Part shown: one piece after another, positions 17,173-26,902 of the stretch
Layout of the letters: every line of letters begins with the position of its first letter
Position numbering within the stretch: the stretch's first letter is position 1
The notes under the pieces: model-generated
Database searches by the model: none
The model's input: only the letters and a program-made list of their open reading frames with translations
Told to the model about the DNA's origin: nothing
Translations under genes and position numbers: made by a program
Source: an uncultured Anaerolineae bacterium
GTDB taxonomy: Bacteria; Chloroflexota; Anaerolineae; CG2-30-64-16
Direction: 5' to 3'
Assembly (NCBI GenBank): GCA_937124585.1
Contig: CAKZKT010000129.1
Location: 1 to 61,002, forward strand
Length of the DNA: 61,002 nucleotides

Positions 17173-17213
17173 AGCAGAGTTCCTCCTGGTGATTAAATCC
17201 GTCCGTCAAAATG

Positions 17214-17251
17214 AGGGCCAAATTCAGGCCCTGATGCGCCTTCAGAGGCGC
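17214..17251 (-). other. Two small hairpins in the leader of the solute-binding protein mRNA
   Basis: Within a leader of about 134 nt, AGGGCC/GGCCCT (17214-17219 with 17227-17232, 7-nt loop) and GCGCC/GGCGC (17236-17240 with 17247-17251, 6-nt loop) form adjacent stems. No known riboswitch was recognised; they may affect mRNA stability or translation. Confidence 0.4.
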
Positions 17252-17312
17252 GCGACAGCAACTCCCTCCCACACGATATGGACATCGCTGACCGGAATGT
17301 GAAGACGCGGTG

Positions 17313-17341
17313 AGTATATACCGAAACCGCGATCTGGTCAA
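17313..17341 (-). promoter_or_regulatory. Promoter of the peptide-type ABC operon
   Basis: Minus strand: TTGACC (17336-17341), 17-bp spacer, TATACT (17313-17318). The expected start is near 17306. The -35 overlaps the stop codon of the upstream GNAT gene. Confidence 0.82.
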
Positions 17342-17916
17342 ACCGATCTGGCGCAGCAAGCCTGAATCTCGGGCAACGTGAAGGCATCCCCCGTGTCGTT
17401 GATCCACGCGGCCAACCGCTCCTGCAGCTGTTTGCACATCTTGAGCCACGCGCCGCCATCTGCGACGATCTCGAAGCCCAGGCGGCGATAGAGGCGCACG
17501 GCCGGATTTTCGGCCTGCACGCTGAGCGATACGGCCGCGTATCGTGACCGCGCGGCTTCCAGCAGCGCGGTCAGCAGCCGCGTGCCGATCCCCTGGCCGC
17601 GATAGCCCGGCATCACGGCAACCAACAGCTCCGGCGTGGCCTCATCCACAAAGCCGTAGCCGGGCTGATCGGCCGGAAAACAGCGCAGCCACGCCGCGCC
17701 GAGCAACATGCCATCGGCATCCACAGCCAGGTAGCCCATGTCGCCCGGCCGGCCCCAGTCGGCGACATAGCGCGCCAGCTCTGGCGCGCGGACGATCTCA
17801 CGGCCAGGCGGCGCGGCGCCCGGCGGCACGTAGATCGCCTGATACAGCATCTCCCACAGGCAATGCGCGTCGTCTCGAGCCAGGGGCCGAATGTGGCAGC
17901 ACAATGAACTGTGCAT
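17338..17916 (-). CDS. GNAT-family N-acetyltransferase
   Basis: 192-aa acetyltransferase of the GNAT fold: HIRPLARDDAHCLWEML at the start, the acetyl-CoA pyrophosphate loop VMPGYRGQGIGTRLLTALL (about 104-122) and LSVQAENPAVRLYRRLGFEI (about 132-151) are all intact. The acceptor (a small molecule or a protein N-terminus) cannot be predicted. The ATG at 17916 follows GGAG by 9 nt; the open frame extends into the upstream gene but without support. It follows the phosphoglucomutase gene by 50 bp on the same strand and the two may be co-transcribed. Confidence 0.88.
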   Translation of the reverse strand: MHSSLCCHIRPLARDDAHCLWEMLYQAIYVPPGAAPPGREIVRAPELARYVADWGRPGDMGYLAVDADGMLLGAAWLRCFPADQPGYGFVDEATPELLVAVMPGYRGQGIGTRLLTALLEAARSRYAAVSLSVQAENPAVRLYRRLGFEIVADGGAWLKMCKQLQERLAAWINDTGDAFTLPEIQACCARSV

Positions 17917-17966
17917 CGGCGGAAACTCCGGTACGTCGGCTGCGCTCGGCGCGGCCGACGTACCGA

Positions 17967-19619
<1,653 letters not shown>

Positions 19620-19654
19620 CGTTTGCTCCGTTGACGCACGAAAGTTGTGTGGGC

Positions 19655-19999
19655 TCAGCCCACCGCCGATTTGATCCGCTGGAAAAGACTCTGCAGGCTC
19701 AGGGCAAGCATCTCATCGCCGGAGATCCAAATACGACCGCTGTAGTACATGGATTCGCCGGCGAAGGGATTGTTCCACAGCGTCGGAAAATCCGCCGCGC
19801 TGACCGTGATCGTGCAATCGGCCCGCTGTCCGGCTGCCCGCTCGATCTTCGGGCCGGTGCGCGAGAGGTCGAGGAACCACTGCCCGCCTCCCTCGCCAGT
19901 GATGTTGAAGATGTACTTCGCGCCCACCCGTTTGGCCGCTTCGGCATTGGCCTCGAGCCAGGCCGGGAAATCGGTATCGAACAGCTTGACGATGTCCAT
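19655..19999 (-). CDS. SCP2 sterol-binding-domain protein
   Basis: 114-aa single-domain protein of the SCP2 fold, a hydrophobic cavity that binds lipids or other apolar ligands. [20 protein letters not shown], the centre [16 protein letters not shown] and the closing [16 protein letters not shown] match the domain; there is no signal peptide or membrane segment. Family members in bacteria are often of unknown ligand. A strong AGGAGG site lies 8 nt before the ATG. It precedes pgm on the minus strand and is divergent from the GH51 gene. Confidence 0.8.
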   Translation of the reverse strand: MDIVKLFDTDFPAWLEANAEAAKRVGAKYIFNITGEGGGQWFLDLSRTGPKIERAAGQRADCTITVSAADFPTLWNNPFAGESMYYSGRIWISGDEMLALSLQSLFQRIKSAVG

Positions 20000-20123
20000 G
20001 GGGGTCCCTCCTGTGGGTAAAATCTTCGTTGAACCGAAAGCGACGTGATTGTACCGTAGGTAGCCGATCTCTGCAACTCGCTCTGGCGAGGCTACGACAA
20101 ACTATCGCGAGGAGGGATGCCAG

Positions 20124-20152
20124 TTGCCTCGGCCTCATGACCGTGCTACAAT
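20124..20152 (+). promoter_or_regulatory. Promoter of the GH51 gene
   Basis: TTGCCT (20124-20129), 17-bp spacer, TACAAT (20147-20152) with an extended TGC before the -10. Predicted start near 20159, about 23 nt before the ATG. Confidence 0.8.
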
Positions 20153-20181
20153 CTATCCCATCCGATCTTCAGGAGCTGACC

Positions 20182-21669
20182 ATGCAAACGACCGAAATCC
20201 TCCTTCATACCCGCTTTCAGATCGGCCCGGTTGATCCGCGCGTGTTCGGCGGCTTCCTCGAACACCTGGGCCGGGCCGTCTACGAAGGGGTCTATGACCC
20301 GCAATCTGCACATGCCGACGCCGACGGTTTCCGCACCGACGTCATGCAGGCGCTCCGTCGTCTGCGGATGACGGCCATGCGCTATCCCGGCGGCAACTTC
20401 GCGTCCGGTTACCACTGGCTGGATGGCGTCGGGCCGAAGGCGAACCGGCCGACCGTGCGCGAGCTGGCCTGGCAAAGCATTGAGCCGAATCAGTTCGGCA
20501 CCGATGAGTTCATCCAACTGTCGCGGCGCATGGACTGGATCCCGATGCTCACGGTGAACCTGGGCACCGGCACGCCCGAAGAGGCACGCAATTGGGTGGA
20601 GTACTGCAATTGCCCGCTGGGCACGAAGTATGCCGACCTGCGCGCCGCCAACGGCCACCCGGAGCCGTATGACGTCCGGCTATGGTGCCTGGGCAACGAG
20701 ATGGACGGCCCCTGGCAGCTCGGCCATGTGCCGGCCCAGGAGTACGCGATCCGCGCCCAGCAGGCCGCCAAGATGATGAAAGATGTGGACAAACGCATCG
20801 AGACCGTGGTCTGCGGCTCGTGCACCATCAGCCTGCCGACCTACATGGAATGGGATCGCCAGGTGCTGGAATACATCGGCGATTACGCCGACTACATCAG
20901 CCTGCATCGCTATGTGGGCAATCGCAACGGCGACACGCCCGACTATCTGGCGATCACGAACTCGATTGACCGTCAAATCGAAGAGATGGACGCCACATGT
21001 CGTTTCGTCCAGGCGAAGCGACGCAGCAAGAAACGGCTTTTCCTCTGCTTCGACGAATGGAACGTGTGGTACAAGAACCGGCAGATGGACGGCGCGGGCA
21101 AATTCGCGCCGCATCTGATCGAGGAGGTGTACAACCTGGAAGACGCGCTCGTCGCGGCCGGCTTCCTGAACAGCTTCATCCGCCACGCCGACGTGGTGAA
21201 AATCGCCAACCTGGCGCAGATCGTCAACGTCATCGCGCCCATCCTGACGCAGGGCGACGATCTGCTCGTGCAATCCATCTTCTATCCGTTCGAGATGATG
21301 TCGAAACGGCGCGATGGCGTATCGCTGCGGGTGGTGGTGCAGGGGCCGGATTACGAGGGCCAGACCAACGGCCGGGTGACCTACGTAGACGCCAGCGCCA
21401 TCCTGGCCGCGGGCGCAGTCCACGTCTTCGCAACCAACCGCGCCACCGACGCGGCGGCGGTCGTGCAGGTCAACCTGGCCGACTGCGATATCACGGGCCT
21501 GGCCGATGCTGAGCTGCTCACCGGGCCGAACGCGCAGGCCGCAAACAGCTTCGAACAGCCGAACCTGGTCTGCGCGCAGCCGTTCGCCGACGTGCACATC
21601 GCCGACGGCAAAGCCAGCTTCGAGCTGCCGGCCCTCTCGTTCGCCGCGCTGACGTTCCGACTGGGCTGA
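20182..21669 (+). CDS. Alpha-L-arabinofuranosidase, glycoside hydrolase family 51
   Basis: 495-aa retaining glycosidase that releases L-arabinose from arabinan or arabinoxylan side chains. FGGFLEHLGRAVYEGVYDP (about 22-40), RYPGGNFASGYHW (about 73), the acid/base glutamate in WCLGNEMDGPW (about 171) and the nucleophile glutamate in CFDEWNVWY (about 291) are typical of GH51. No signal peptide is visible, so it acts inside the cell on imported oligosaccharides. The ATG at 20182 has AGGAG 6 nt upstream; the frame is open further 5' without support. It is monocistronic and followed by three palindromes. Confidence 0.95.
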   Translation: MQTTEILLHTRFQIGPVDPRVFGGFLEHLGRAVYEGVYDPQSAHADADGFRTDVMQALRRLRMTAMRYPGGNFASGYHWLDGVGPKANRPTVRELAWQSIEPNQFGTDEFIQLSRRMDWIPMLTVNLGTGTPEEARNWVEYCNCPLGTKYADLRAANGHPEPYDVRLWCLGNEMDGPWQLGHVPAQEYAIRAQQAAKMMKDVDKRIETVVCGSCTISLPTYMEWDRQVLEYIGDYADYISLHRYVGNRNGDTPDYLAITNSIDRQIEEMDATCRFVQAKRRSKKRLFLCFDEWNVWYKNRQMDGAGKFAPHLIEEVYNLEDALVAAGFLNSFIRHADVVKIANLAQIVNVIAPILTQGDDLLVQSIFYPFEMMSKRRDGVSLRVVVQGPDYEGQTNGRVTYVDASAILAAGAVHVFATNRATDAAAVVQVNLADCDITGLADAELLTGPNAQAANSFEQPNLVCAQPFADVHIADGKASFELPALSFAALTFRLG

Positions 21670-21690
21670 TCGGCACGCGCGAAAACATCC

Positions 21691-21814
21691 ACGTGCCAGG
21701 CATCTTGCAGAGTGCCTGGCACGTCGCGCATCCCCACGTGCCAGGCATCTTGTAGAGTGCCTGGCACGTCACGCATCCCCACGTGCCAGGCATCTTGCAG
21801 AGTGCCTGGCACGT
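21691..21814. repeat. Array of three 34-bp palindromes, family A, 45-bp period
   Basis: Copies at 21691-21724, 21736-21769 and 21781-21814. Each has perfect 12-bp arms ACGTGCCAGGCA / TGCCTGGCACGT around a 10-nt loop (TCTTGCAGAG; TCTTGTAGAG in the middle copy). The 11-bp linkers (CGCGCATCCCC, CACGCATCCCC) are nearly identical. The array fills the gap between convergent genes and could act as a bidirectional terminator or REP-type element. The spacers repeat, so this is not CRISPR. Confidence 0.9.
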
Positions 21815-21822
21815 CGCGATAT

Positions 21823-24381
21823 TCAGCGCAGGGGCACGCGCAACTCAGTTGTCGGTGATCCGCTTTCATCCAGAAAATACAACCGGGTCGAGTCGTCCGG
21901 CCGATAGAGAAAAACCTGAAGCGCGGACGGAGCAGCCCCTGCCGGCACCGGCAACGTATGCGTAGTGGTCACGACCATCCCGCTTTGCCACCCCCGGATC
22001 AAATCGCGGCCGCCACTCAGCGCGCGGTCATCCTGGCTGACCCTCTGGCCGGCCGCGTCGAGCAGCCGTGCACTGATGCTGGCATCGGCATCCGGCCGGT
22101 CGAGCAGGCGCCACGAAAGCGTGATGGTGAAGCTGTGGCCTGCGGCCAGGCTGCCCGCGACGACCGGCGCGGCCGCCTGAATGGCCAGCAGCTGCGCCGG
22201 CTCGGGCCGCGTCGCGACGGCAACTTCCTGCACGAACGACGTCGCGCGCACTCGGGGATCGTCCGTCGCCAACCGCAGCCAATAGCGGCCAGCGGTCTCC
22301 GGGCGGGGCAGGGCGAGGGGCAGCACGCTCCCCTCGCCGACCAGCAGCGGCAGCGGCAGCGCAAGCTCGAATGATCGGGGGGCACCTCCCTCGATCGGCT
22401 GCCACACACCGCGCACACGCAGCGGCCGCCCCGGCGCCAGCACGACCTCGCGCTCGGTCGCTGTGGCCAGAATCAGGAAGGCCTGGCCGTCGGCCGTGCT
22501 CCAGAAACGACCGACGACCGTCCCGGCTGCGGCCTGATCCGACAGGAGCCGATAGACCCACGTCGGCCCGAACTCCTGCTCCAGCACCACATCGGGGAGC
22601 GCGGCCAATACCTGACGCAGGGCCGCAGCGCGACCCGGCTGAAATGCCTCCATCACTTGACTGTGAATGATCACGCGGCCGACGCCCAGGCCGGACAACA
22701 ACGCCCGTGAGCGCGCATCGGGAAAATGCGCCAGGGTCAATCCCAGCTCGCGATGGTGCGGCGGCACGAAACCGCTGTAGCCATCTACGGTCGGCTGCCA
22801 GTGGCCGGTCTGGAAGTATTGATAGCGCAGGAGGTTATAGTCGGGCCAGGCCGCTTCCGCAGTGTCGTTCGTCGGGCCGGCCGGAGGGGCCGCCATATCG
22901 GAGCTCAGCGGCAGCTCCACGATGGCGCCGGCCGGGTGGTCGGCCAGCCACGTGGCCAGCGGCGACGCGGTCGGCGGCATCGGCCGGACCGCAAACGTCT
23001 CCATCCCGCCGGCATATTCGGCCAGGATCAAAGGTGCCAGGAGAAATGCCCACGCGACACGCCGCTTTTGCCGGATCGGCTCCCCATTCCTCGCCGCGGA
23101 AAGGGCCTGGATGAGACGCGCGGTGCCCGTTCCTGCCAGCAGCGCCAGCGCCAGGAACGCACTGTTGGCGAACCGGCCCGGCGCGCGGATGGCCGTCATG
23201 CCGGGCAGATGTTCGTAGAGCCAGCCGAACGGCAGCGGTAGTCTGCCACTGTCGGCCGCGGTCAGCTTCAGCTGTGGGCCGAGCGACAGGGTGACGGCGC
23301 TCAACGCCAGGAGTAGCCAGTAGCCCCGGCCGATCTGTGGCCGGCCCGCAGCCGACATAGCGCGTAGCCGGCCCGCGAGCAGACCCAAGGCGGCCAGTGC
23401 CAGGACGATGAAGCCCGGAAAAAGCCCGCCTTCGACCGACGCCAGCCCGGGGATAAGCCGATAAAGCGGGTTGGCGGCCGGTGGCTGCACCCACTCAGCC
23501 AGCGTGGCCGCGCTGCGCAATGCCTCATCCAGCGAACGCTCCAGCCCCAGATCGCTCCGCATCCGCAGATAGGGAATGGCGAACGGCGCGATCAGGATGC
23601 CGGCCAGCACCACCCAGGGGATCAGGGCAAGGAGCGGGAGGCCGCGCGCGGCCGGTCGCCGCGCACGCGGCCTGGCGACCAGGTGCCCTCTCGTCCATGA
23701 CCACAGGCCGACCAGCAGCCGCACAATCACGTAGAGCCCCACCGTCAGCGCCACCTGAAATCCATAGTAGAACGCGGACAGAGTCTGAAATGCCGCGGCC
23801 AGGGCAAAAAGGAAACCATCGCGCGGCCGGCCCGCCGCCCAAAAGCGATCCAGATAGAGCAGGGTCAGCGGCAGCCAGGCGATGCTCAGCAGCTGGAGCT
23901 GGCTCAAATGGCCGAACTGATGCGGCGAGAAAGCATAGATCAGGCCGGCGAGGAAGGCGGACAGCCGGCATCCCGTGACATGCAACGTCAGCAGATAGGC
24001 GCCCATCCCGGCCAGTGGAAAGGCAGCCAGGAAGAACAAATTATAAACGAGCACCGGATTGCCCGTGGCGGCCAGCCACGGGACGGCCAGCGGCGCGATC
24101 GGCCAGAGGATCTCGGACAGCGCCAGCGAGTTCGGCAGAGGCCAGAAGATCGGTGCGTCGAAAAGGGTCGGCGCTGCGATCGGCAGGATGTGCGCCTGCC
24201 AGGCGATGATCCAGGTGTTGAGCGTCGTGTCGGAGCGGTCGTGCAGGCCATCGGCCAGATGGCCGAGCAGCGGCCAGAAAAAGAGAAGCGTCAGGCTGGC
24301 ATAGCCCAGAAACGCTACGCCAGCCTGTCCATTGCGGCGATGCGAGGGCCTCTGGCCGGCTACTTCCACTTGATCGTGCAA
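21823..24381 (-). CDS. Large polytopic membrane protein, possible GT-C-type glycosyltransferase
   Basis: 852 aa. The first 480 residues or so carry about ten hydrophobic segments (for example FLGYASLTLLFFWPLLGHL, LVYNLFFLAAFPLAGMGAYL), and the C-terminal third is soluble and beta-rich with segments such as FALALPLPLLV-like strands. HDRSDTTLNTWIIAW early and AIRAPGRFANSAFLALALL in the middle resemble uncharacterised YfhO/GT-C-like proteins; transfer of sugars from lipid carriers is possible, not shown. The start is uncertain: TTG 24381 or GTG 24369, both inside the upstream gene end (22-bp overlap), which suggests translational coupling. Confidence 0.65.
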   Translation of the reverse strand: MHDQVEVAGQRPSHRRNGQAGVAFLGYASLTLLFFWPLLGHLADGLHDRSDTTLNTWIIAWQAHILPIAAPTLFDAPIFWPLPNSLALSEILWPIAPLAVPWLAATGNPVLVYNLFFLAAFPLAGMGAYLLTLHVTGCRLSAFLAGLIYAFSPHQFGHLSQLQLLSIAWLPLTLLYLDRFWAAGRPRDGFLFALAAAFQTLSAFYYGFQVALTVGLYVIVRLLVGLWSWTRGHLVARPRARRPAARGLPLLALIPWVVLAGILIAPFAIPYLRMRSDLGLERSLDEALRSAATLAEWVQPPAANPLYRLIPGLASVEGGLFPGFIVLALAALGLLAGRLRAMSAAGRPQIGRGYWLLLALSAVTLSLGPQLKLTAADSGRLPLPFGWLYEHLPGMTAIRAPGRFANSAFLALALLAGTGTARLIQALSAARNGEPIRQKRRVAWAFLLAPLILAEYAGGMETFAVRPMPPTASPLATWLADHPAGAIVELPLSSDMAAPPAGPTNDTAEAAWPDYNLLRYQYFQTGHWQPTVDGYSGFVPPHHRELGLTLAHFPDARSRALLSGLGVGRVIIHSQVMEAFQPGRAAALRQVLAALPDVVLEQEFGPTWVYRLLSDQAAAGTVVGRFWSTADGQAFLILATATEREVVLAPGRPLRVRGVWQPIEGGAPRSFELALPLPLLVGEGSVLPLALPRPETAGRYWLRLATDDPRVRATSFVQEVAVATRPEPAQLLAIQAAAPVVAGSLAAGHSFTITLSWRLLDRPDADASISARLLDAAGQRVSQDDRALSGGRDLIRGWQSGMVVTTTHTLPVPAGAAPSALQVFLYRPDDSTRLYFLDESGSPTTELRVPLR

Positions 24382-24893
24382 CCGACCGGCGCAGTCTCGG
24401 CGATCGGGGCCGCTCTACCGGCCAACACGGCATCGAGCGCCTGCCGCAGATACGGCTTCTTCACCGCGGCCGGGTCCTCGTAGTTATCGTCCACCGTGCC
24501 CTGGTAGCACAACGCCCGCTTGCGGTCGAAAACGAACACCTCGGGCGTGCGCGTGGCGCCATAGGCCCGCGCCACCATCTGCGATTCATCGTGGAGATAG
24601 GGGAAGTTGAAGCCCTTGGCGGCCGCGCGCTCCTTCATCATGGGGAAGCTGTCGGCCGGATATTTGACCGCATCGTTGGCATTGATCGCGATCAGCTGCA
24701 CCCCTTTGGGGCCGTAGTCGGCCTGGATCTGGATCAAGCGATCCTCCCAGGCCTGGGCATACGGACAGTGATTGCAGGTGAAGATGACGACGACCGCCTC
24801 CTTGTCCGCGTAATCCGCCAGCGCGTGGCGCTTGCCGTCCACGCCGGGCAAGTCGAATCCAACGGCTTGATCTCCGATCTTCAGGTTGCTCAT
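24360..24893 (-). CDS. Thioredoxin-fold peroxiredoxin-like protein (AhpC/TSA family)
   Basis: 177-aa thioredoxin-fold protein. IGDQAVGFDLPGVDGKRHAL starts the AhpC/TSA domain, FTCNHCPYAQAW (about 38-49) gives a CxxC redox pair in the usual active-site position, and ATRTPEVFVFDRKRALCYQG (about 113) supplies the cis-proline region. Family members reduce peroxides or protein disulfides; which one applies here is not visible. No signal peptide. The gene follows the 106-aa thiol protein by 40 bp and overlaps the large membrane protein gene, so the three form an operon. Confidence 0.88.
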   Translation of the reverse strand: MSNLKIGDQAVGFDLPGVDGKRHALADYADKEAVVVIFTCNHCPYAQAWEDRLIQIQADYGPKGVQLIAINANDAVKYPADSFPMMKERAAAKGFNFPYLHDESQMVARAYGATRTPEVFVFDRKRALCYQGTVDDNYEDPAAVKKPYLRQALDAVLAGRAAPIAETAPVGCTIKWK

Positions 24894-24933
24894 GGAACAC
24901 GCTCTCCTTTCACGACTTCGTCAAACAAACGCC

Positions 24934-25254
24934 TCAGCGTCCGATCGCGGCGCGCAGACCGCGCCGGATCAGCTCAGGCGGCGGCAGCGGTGTGATCCGA
25001 CCATCCTCGCGGCGATAGGCCCGGCAGCTCAGGCCGACCATGGCGCCGGCCGGCGGCGGGTCAATGTCCTGGCCTTCGATACGGATCGTGGGCGAGCCGA
25101 TGAAGCCCAGCTGCGCAGCCTGCTCTTCGGTTTCGACCCGCACGATCTCCACCTCGGCCGCGATCTCCTCCTCGGCCATGACCTGCTTGAGCCGCGCCAG
25201 CGCCTGCTCGTGCGATGGACAGTCCTCGAAATAAAGAAATGTCACGTGTAGCAT
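24934..25254 (-). CDS. Thioredoxin-like thiol protein
   Basis: 106-aa thioredoxin-like protein: MLHVTFLYFEDCPSHEQALA holds a single conserved Cys before Pro-Ser-His, GFIGSPTIRIEGQDIDP (about 52-68) carries the cis-proline loop, and GLSCRAYRREDGRITPLP has a second conserved Cys. Such small proteins occur beside redox or metal-handling genes; no precise function is established from sequence. The start at 25254 is chosen because the promoter's -10 lies at 25277-25282, which excludes a longer form. First gene of the operon with the AhpC-like protein. Confidence 0.78.
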   Translation of the reverse strand: MLHVTFLYFEDCPSHEQALARLKQVMAEEEIAAEVEIVRVETEEQAAQLGFIGSPTIRIEGQDIDPPPAGAMVGLSCRAYRREDGRITPLPPPELIRRGLRAAIGR

Positions 25255-25276
25255 CTTTGACCCCATTTCGGTCGTC

Positions 25277-25305
25277 ATTATATGCGGTGGCCGTGGCCAG
25301 GTCAA
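25277..25305 (-). promoter_or_regulatory. Promoter of the thiol-protein operon
   Basis: Minus strand: TTGACC (25300-25305), 17-bp spacer, TATAAT (25277-25282). Predicted start near 25270, a leader of about 16 nt before the ATG at 25254. Confidence 0.85.
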
Positions 25306-25354
25306 CTGCTCGTAGCACCGGTCTCATGTCCGATGAAACAAAGCCGACGTCTGC

Positions 25355-25708
25355 TCACCGGGCCGCGGCCGCCATCACCTCATCCATCCGCGCGTACGCC
25401 CGGCGCAGATGCGGGATCACGATCGAACCGCCTACCACCAGCGCGACCGCGAATGCCTCCTCGAACTCCGGCACTGTGACGCCGCAGCGCACGCATTGGA
25501 TGATGTGATAGGTGATGCAGTCGTCGCAGCGCAGGACCAGCGAAGCGACCAGGCCCAGCAGTTCTTTTGTTTTGGCCGGCAGCGCGCCGTCCTCATAGGT
25601 CTCCCCATCCAGCCGGAAGAAACGCTTGATGACGCGATTCTCGCCGGTGAGGATGCGCTCGTTGGTGGCCAGGCGCTCGGCCTGAAATTGGGCTAACGTT
25701 TTCTCCAT
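25355..25708 (-). CDS. Carboxymuconolactone decarboxylase / AhpD-like protein
   Basis: 117-aa all-helical protein of the CMD/AhpD fold. LPAKTKELLGLVASLVLRCD (about 43-62) and the CxxCxxxH redox motif RCDDCITYH (about 60-68) are intact, followed by EEFAVAL-type helix and GGSIVIPHLRRAY. With the CxxC pair it is more likely an alkylhydroperoxidase-type disulfide reductase or a related oxidoreductase than a true decarboxylase. AAGGAG lies 6-7 nt before the ATG at 25708. It is divergent from tsaD and precedes the thiol-redox genes on the same strand. Confidence 0.88.
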   Translation of the reverse strand: MEKTLAQFQAERLATNERILTGENRVIKRFFRLDGETYEDGALPAKTKELLGLVASLVLRCDDCITYHIIQCVRCGVTVPEFEEAFAVALVVGGSIVIPHLRRAYARMDEVMAAAAR

Positions 25709-25837
25709 GACATCTCCTTTTGTCAGATATGATGTCACCGCCTCTGCACCGCCGCGGCGAGTCGGATTTTCAGCTGGCATTACAGCCGGGGTTTGCGCGC
25801 GGCAGGTAGATCGGCTAAGATAGCGGCCGAGGTCAAT

Positions 25838-26902
25838 ATGTCGCTCATTCTCGCCATCGAAACATCGTGCGACGAGACCGCGGCCGCGGTCGTCGAGAAC
25901 GGCCACCGCATCCGGTCGAACATCGTCGCTTCGCAGATCGAGTTGCACCGGCCCTACGGCGGCGTCTTCCCGGAGGTCGCCTCTCGACAACACGTGTTCG
26001 ACATCGTGCCGGTGATCGCGCGCGCGTTGTCCGAAGCAGGCGTCGACTGGGCCGACCTGACCGCGCTGGCCGTGACGGCCGGGCCGGGGCTGGCCGGCGC
26101 GCTGCTGGTCGGGGTGAACACGGCCAAAGCCATCGCCTGGAGCCGAAGCCTGCCGCTCGTCGCCGTCAATCATCTGGAGGGCCACCTCTACTCCAACTGG
26201 CTCGACGAGGGAGATCGGCTGACCACCGCAGCCCTGACCCGGCCCACGCTGCCGGAGCTGGACGCGGCGGGCCAGGCCTTCCCGCTCCTTGTGCTGATCG
26301 TCTCCGGCGGCCATACCGAGCTCGTGCTGATGACCGGTCACGGACAATATCGCCGGCTGGGCGCCACGCTGGATGATGCGGCCGGCGAGGCGTTCGACAA
26401 AGTGGCCCGTCTGCTGGGGCTGGGCTATCCCGGCGGCCCGGCGATCCAGCAAGCCGCCACAAGCGGCGACCCGACCGCCTTCGACTTCCCCCGTGCACTG
26501 ACCACTCAGCCGGAACACCGTTTCGACTTCAGCTTCAGCGGCCTGAAGACCGCGGTGTTGCGCCAGGTGCGCGAGTTCGGCGAGACCGCGCTGCCCGTGG
26601 CCGATCTAGCAGCCAGCTTCCAGGCGGCCGTGGTGGACGTGCTGATCGCCAAAACCGCGGACGCTGCGGCCGAGTTCGGGGTGGGCCGGGTCTGCGTCTG
26701 CGGCGGGGTGGCCGCGAACAGGGCGCTGCGCGCCGCGCTGGCCGACCGCCTGCCCGGGGCAGTTTCCATTCCGCCCCTGTTCCTCTGCACCGACAACGCG
26801 GCCATGATCGCCGCGGCCGGCCACTATCGCCTGCACCGGCCTGGCCCGACCGGGCTCGACTTCGATGTGGAGCCCGACCTGGCGCTGCCGGTGGAAGCTT
26901 AA
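25838..26902 (+). CDS. tsaD: tRNA threonylcarbamoyladenosine biosynthesis protein TsaD
   Basis: 354-aa ASKHA-fold protein that transfers threonylcarbamoyl to A37 of ANN-decoding tRNAs. [15 protein letters not shown] (residues 5-19), [17 protein letters not shown] (about 86), the metal ligands in NHLEGHLYS (about 111), [12 protein letters not shown] (about 156) and [13 protein letters not shown] (about 287) are the family signature. The ATG at 25838 follows GAGG; an in-frame upstream GTG (25793) has no support. Partner genes tsaB, tsaC and tsaE are not in the window. The stop overlaps the convergent dehydrogenase stop by 4 bp. Confidence 0.97.
   Translation: MSLILAIETSCDETAAAVVENGHRIRSNIVASQIELHRPYGGVFPEVASRQHVFDIVPVIARALSEAGVDWADLTALAVTAGPGLAGALLVGVNTAKAIAWSRSLPLVAVNHLEGHLYSNWLDEGDRLTTAALTRPTLPELDAAGQAFPLLVLIVSGGHTELVLMTGHGQYRRLGATLDDAAGEAFDKVARLLGLGYPGGPAIQQAATSGDPTAFDFPRALTTQPEHRFDFSFSGLKTAVLRQVREFGETALPVADLAASFQAAVVDVLIAKTADAAAEFGVGRVCVCGGVAANRALRAALADRLPGAVSIPPLFLCTDNAAMIAAAGHYRLHRPGPTGLDFDVEPDLALPVEA

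Noticed and set aside
17206-17306. Riboswitch or T-box in the leader of the binding-protein gene
   Set aside because: Only two short simple stems are visible and no conserved core of a known riboswitch or T-box was recognised.
21691-21814. CRISPR-like array (34-bp repeats with 11-bp spacers)
   Set aside because: The spacers are almost identical to each other and far too short, the repeat is a full palindrome, and no cas gene is in the window.
21381-21869. Open frames on the minus strand with a repeated DVPGTLQDAWHVG-like peptide
   Set aside because: The repeat comes from translating the 45-bp palindrome array (a multiple of three), not from a repeat protein; the rest is antisense to the GH51 gene.
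25355-26518. 387-codon version of the AhpD-like protein extending over tsaD
   Set aside because: The extra N-terminus is antisense to tsaD; the ATG at 25708 has a strong ribosome site and gives the normal family length.
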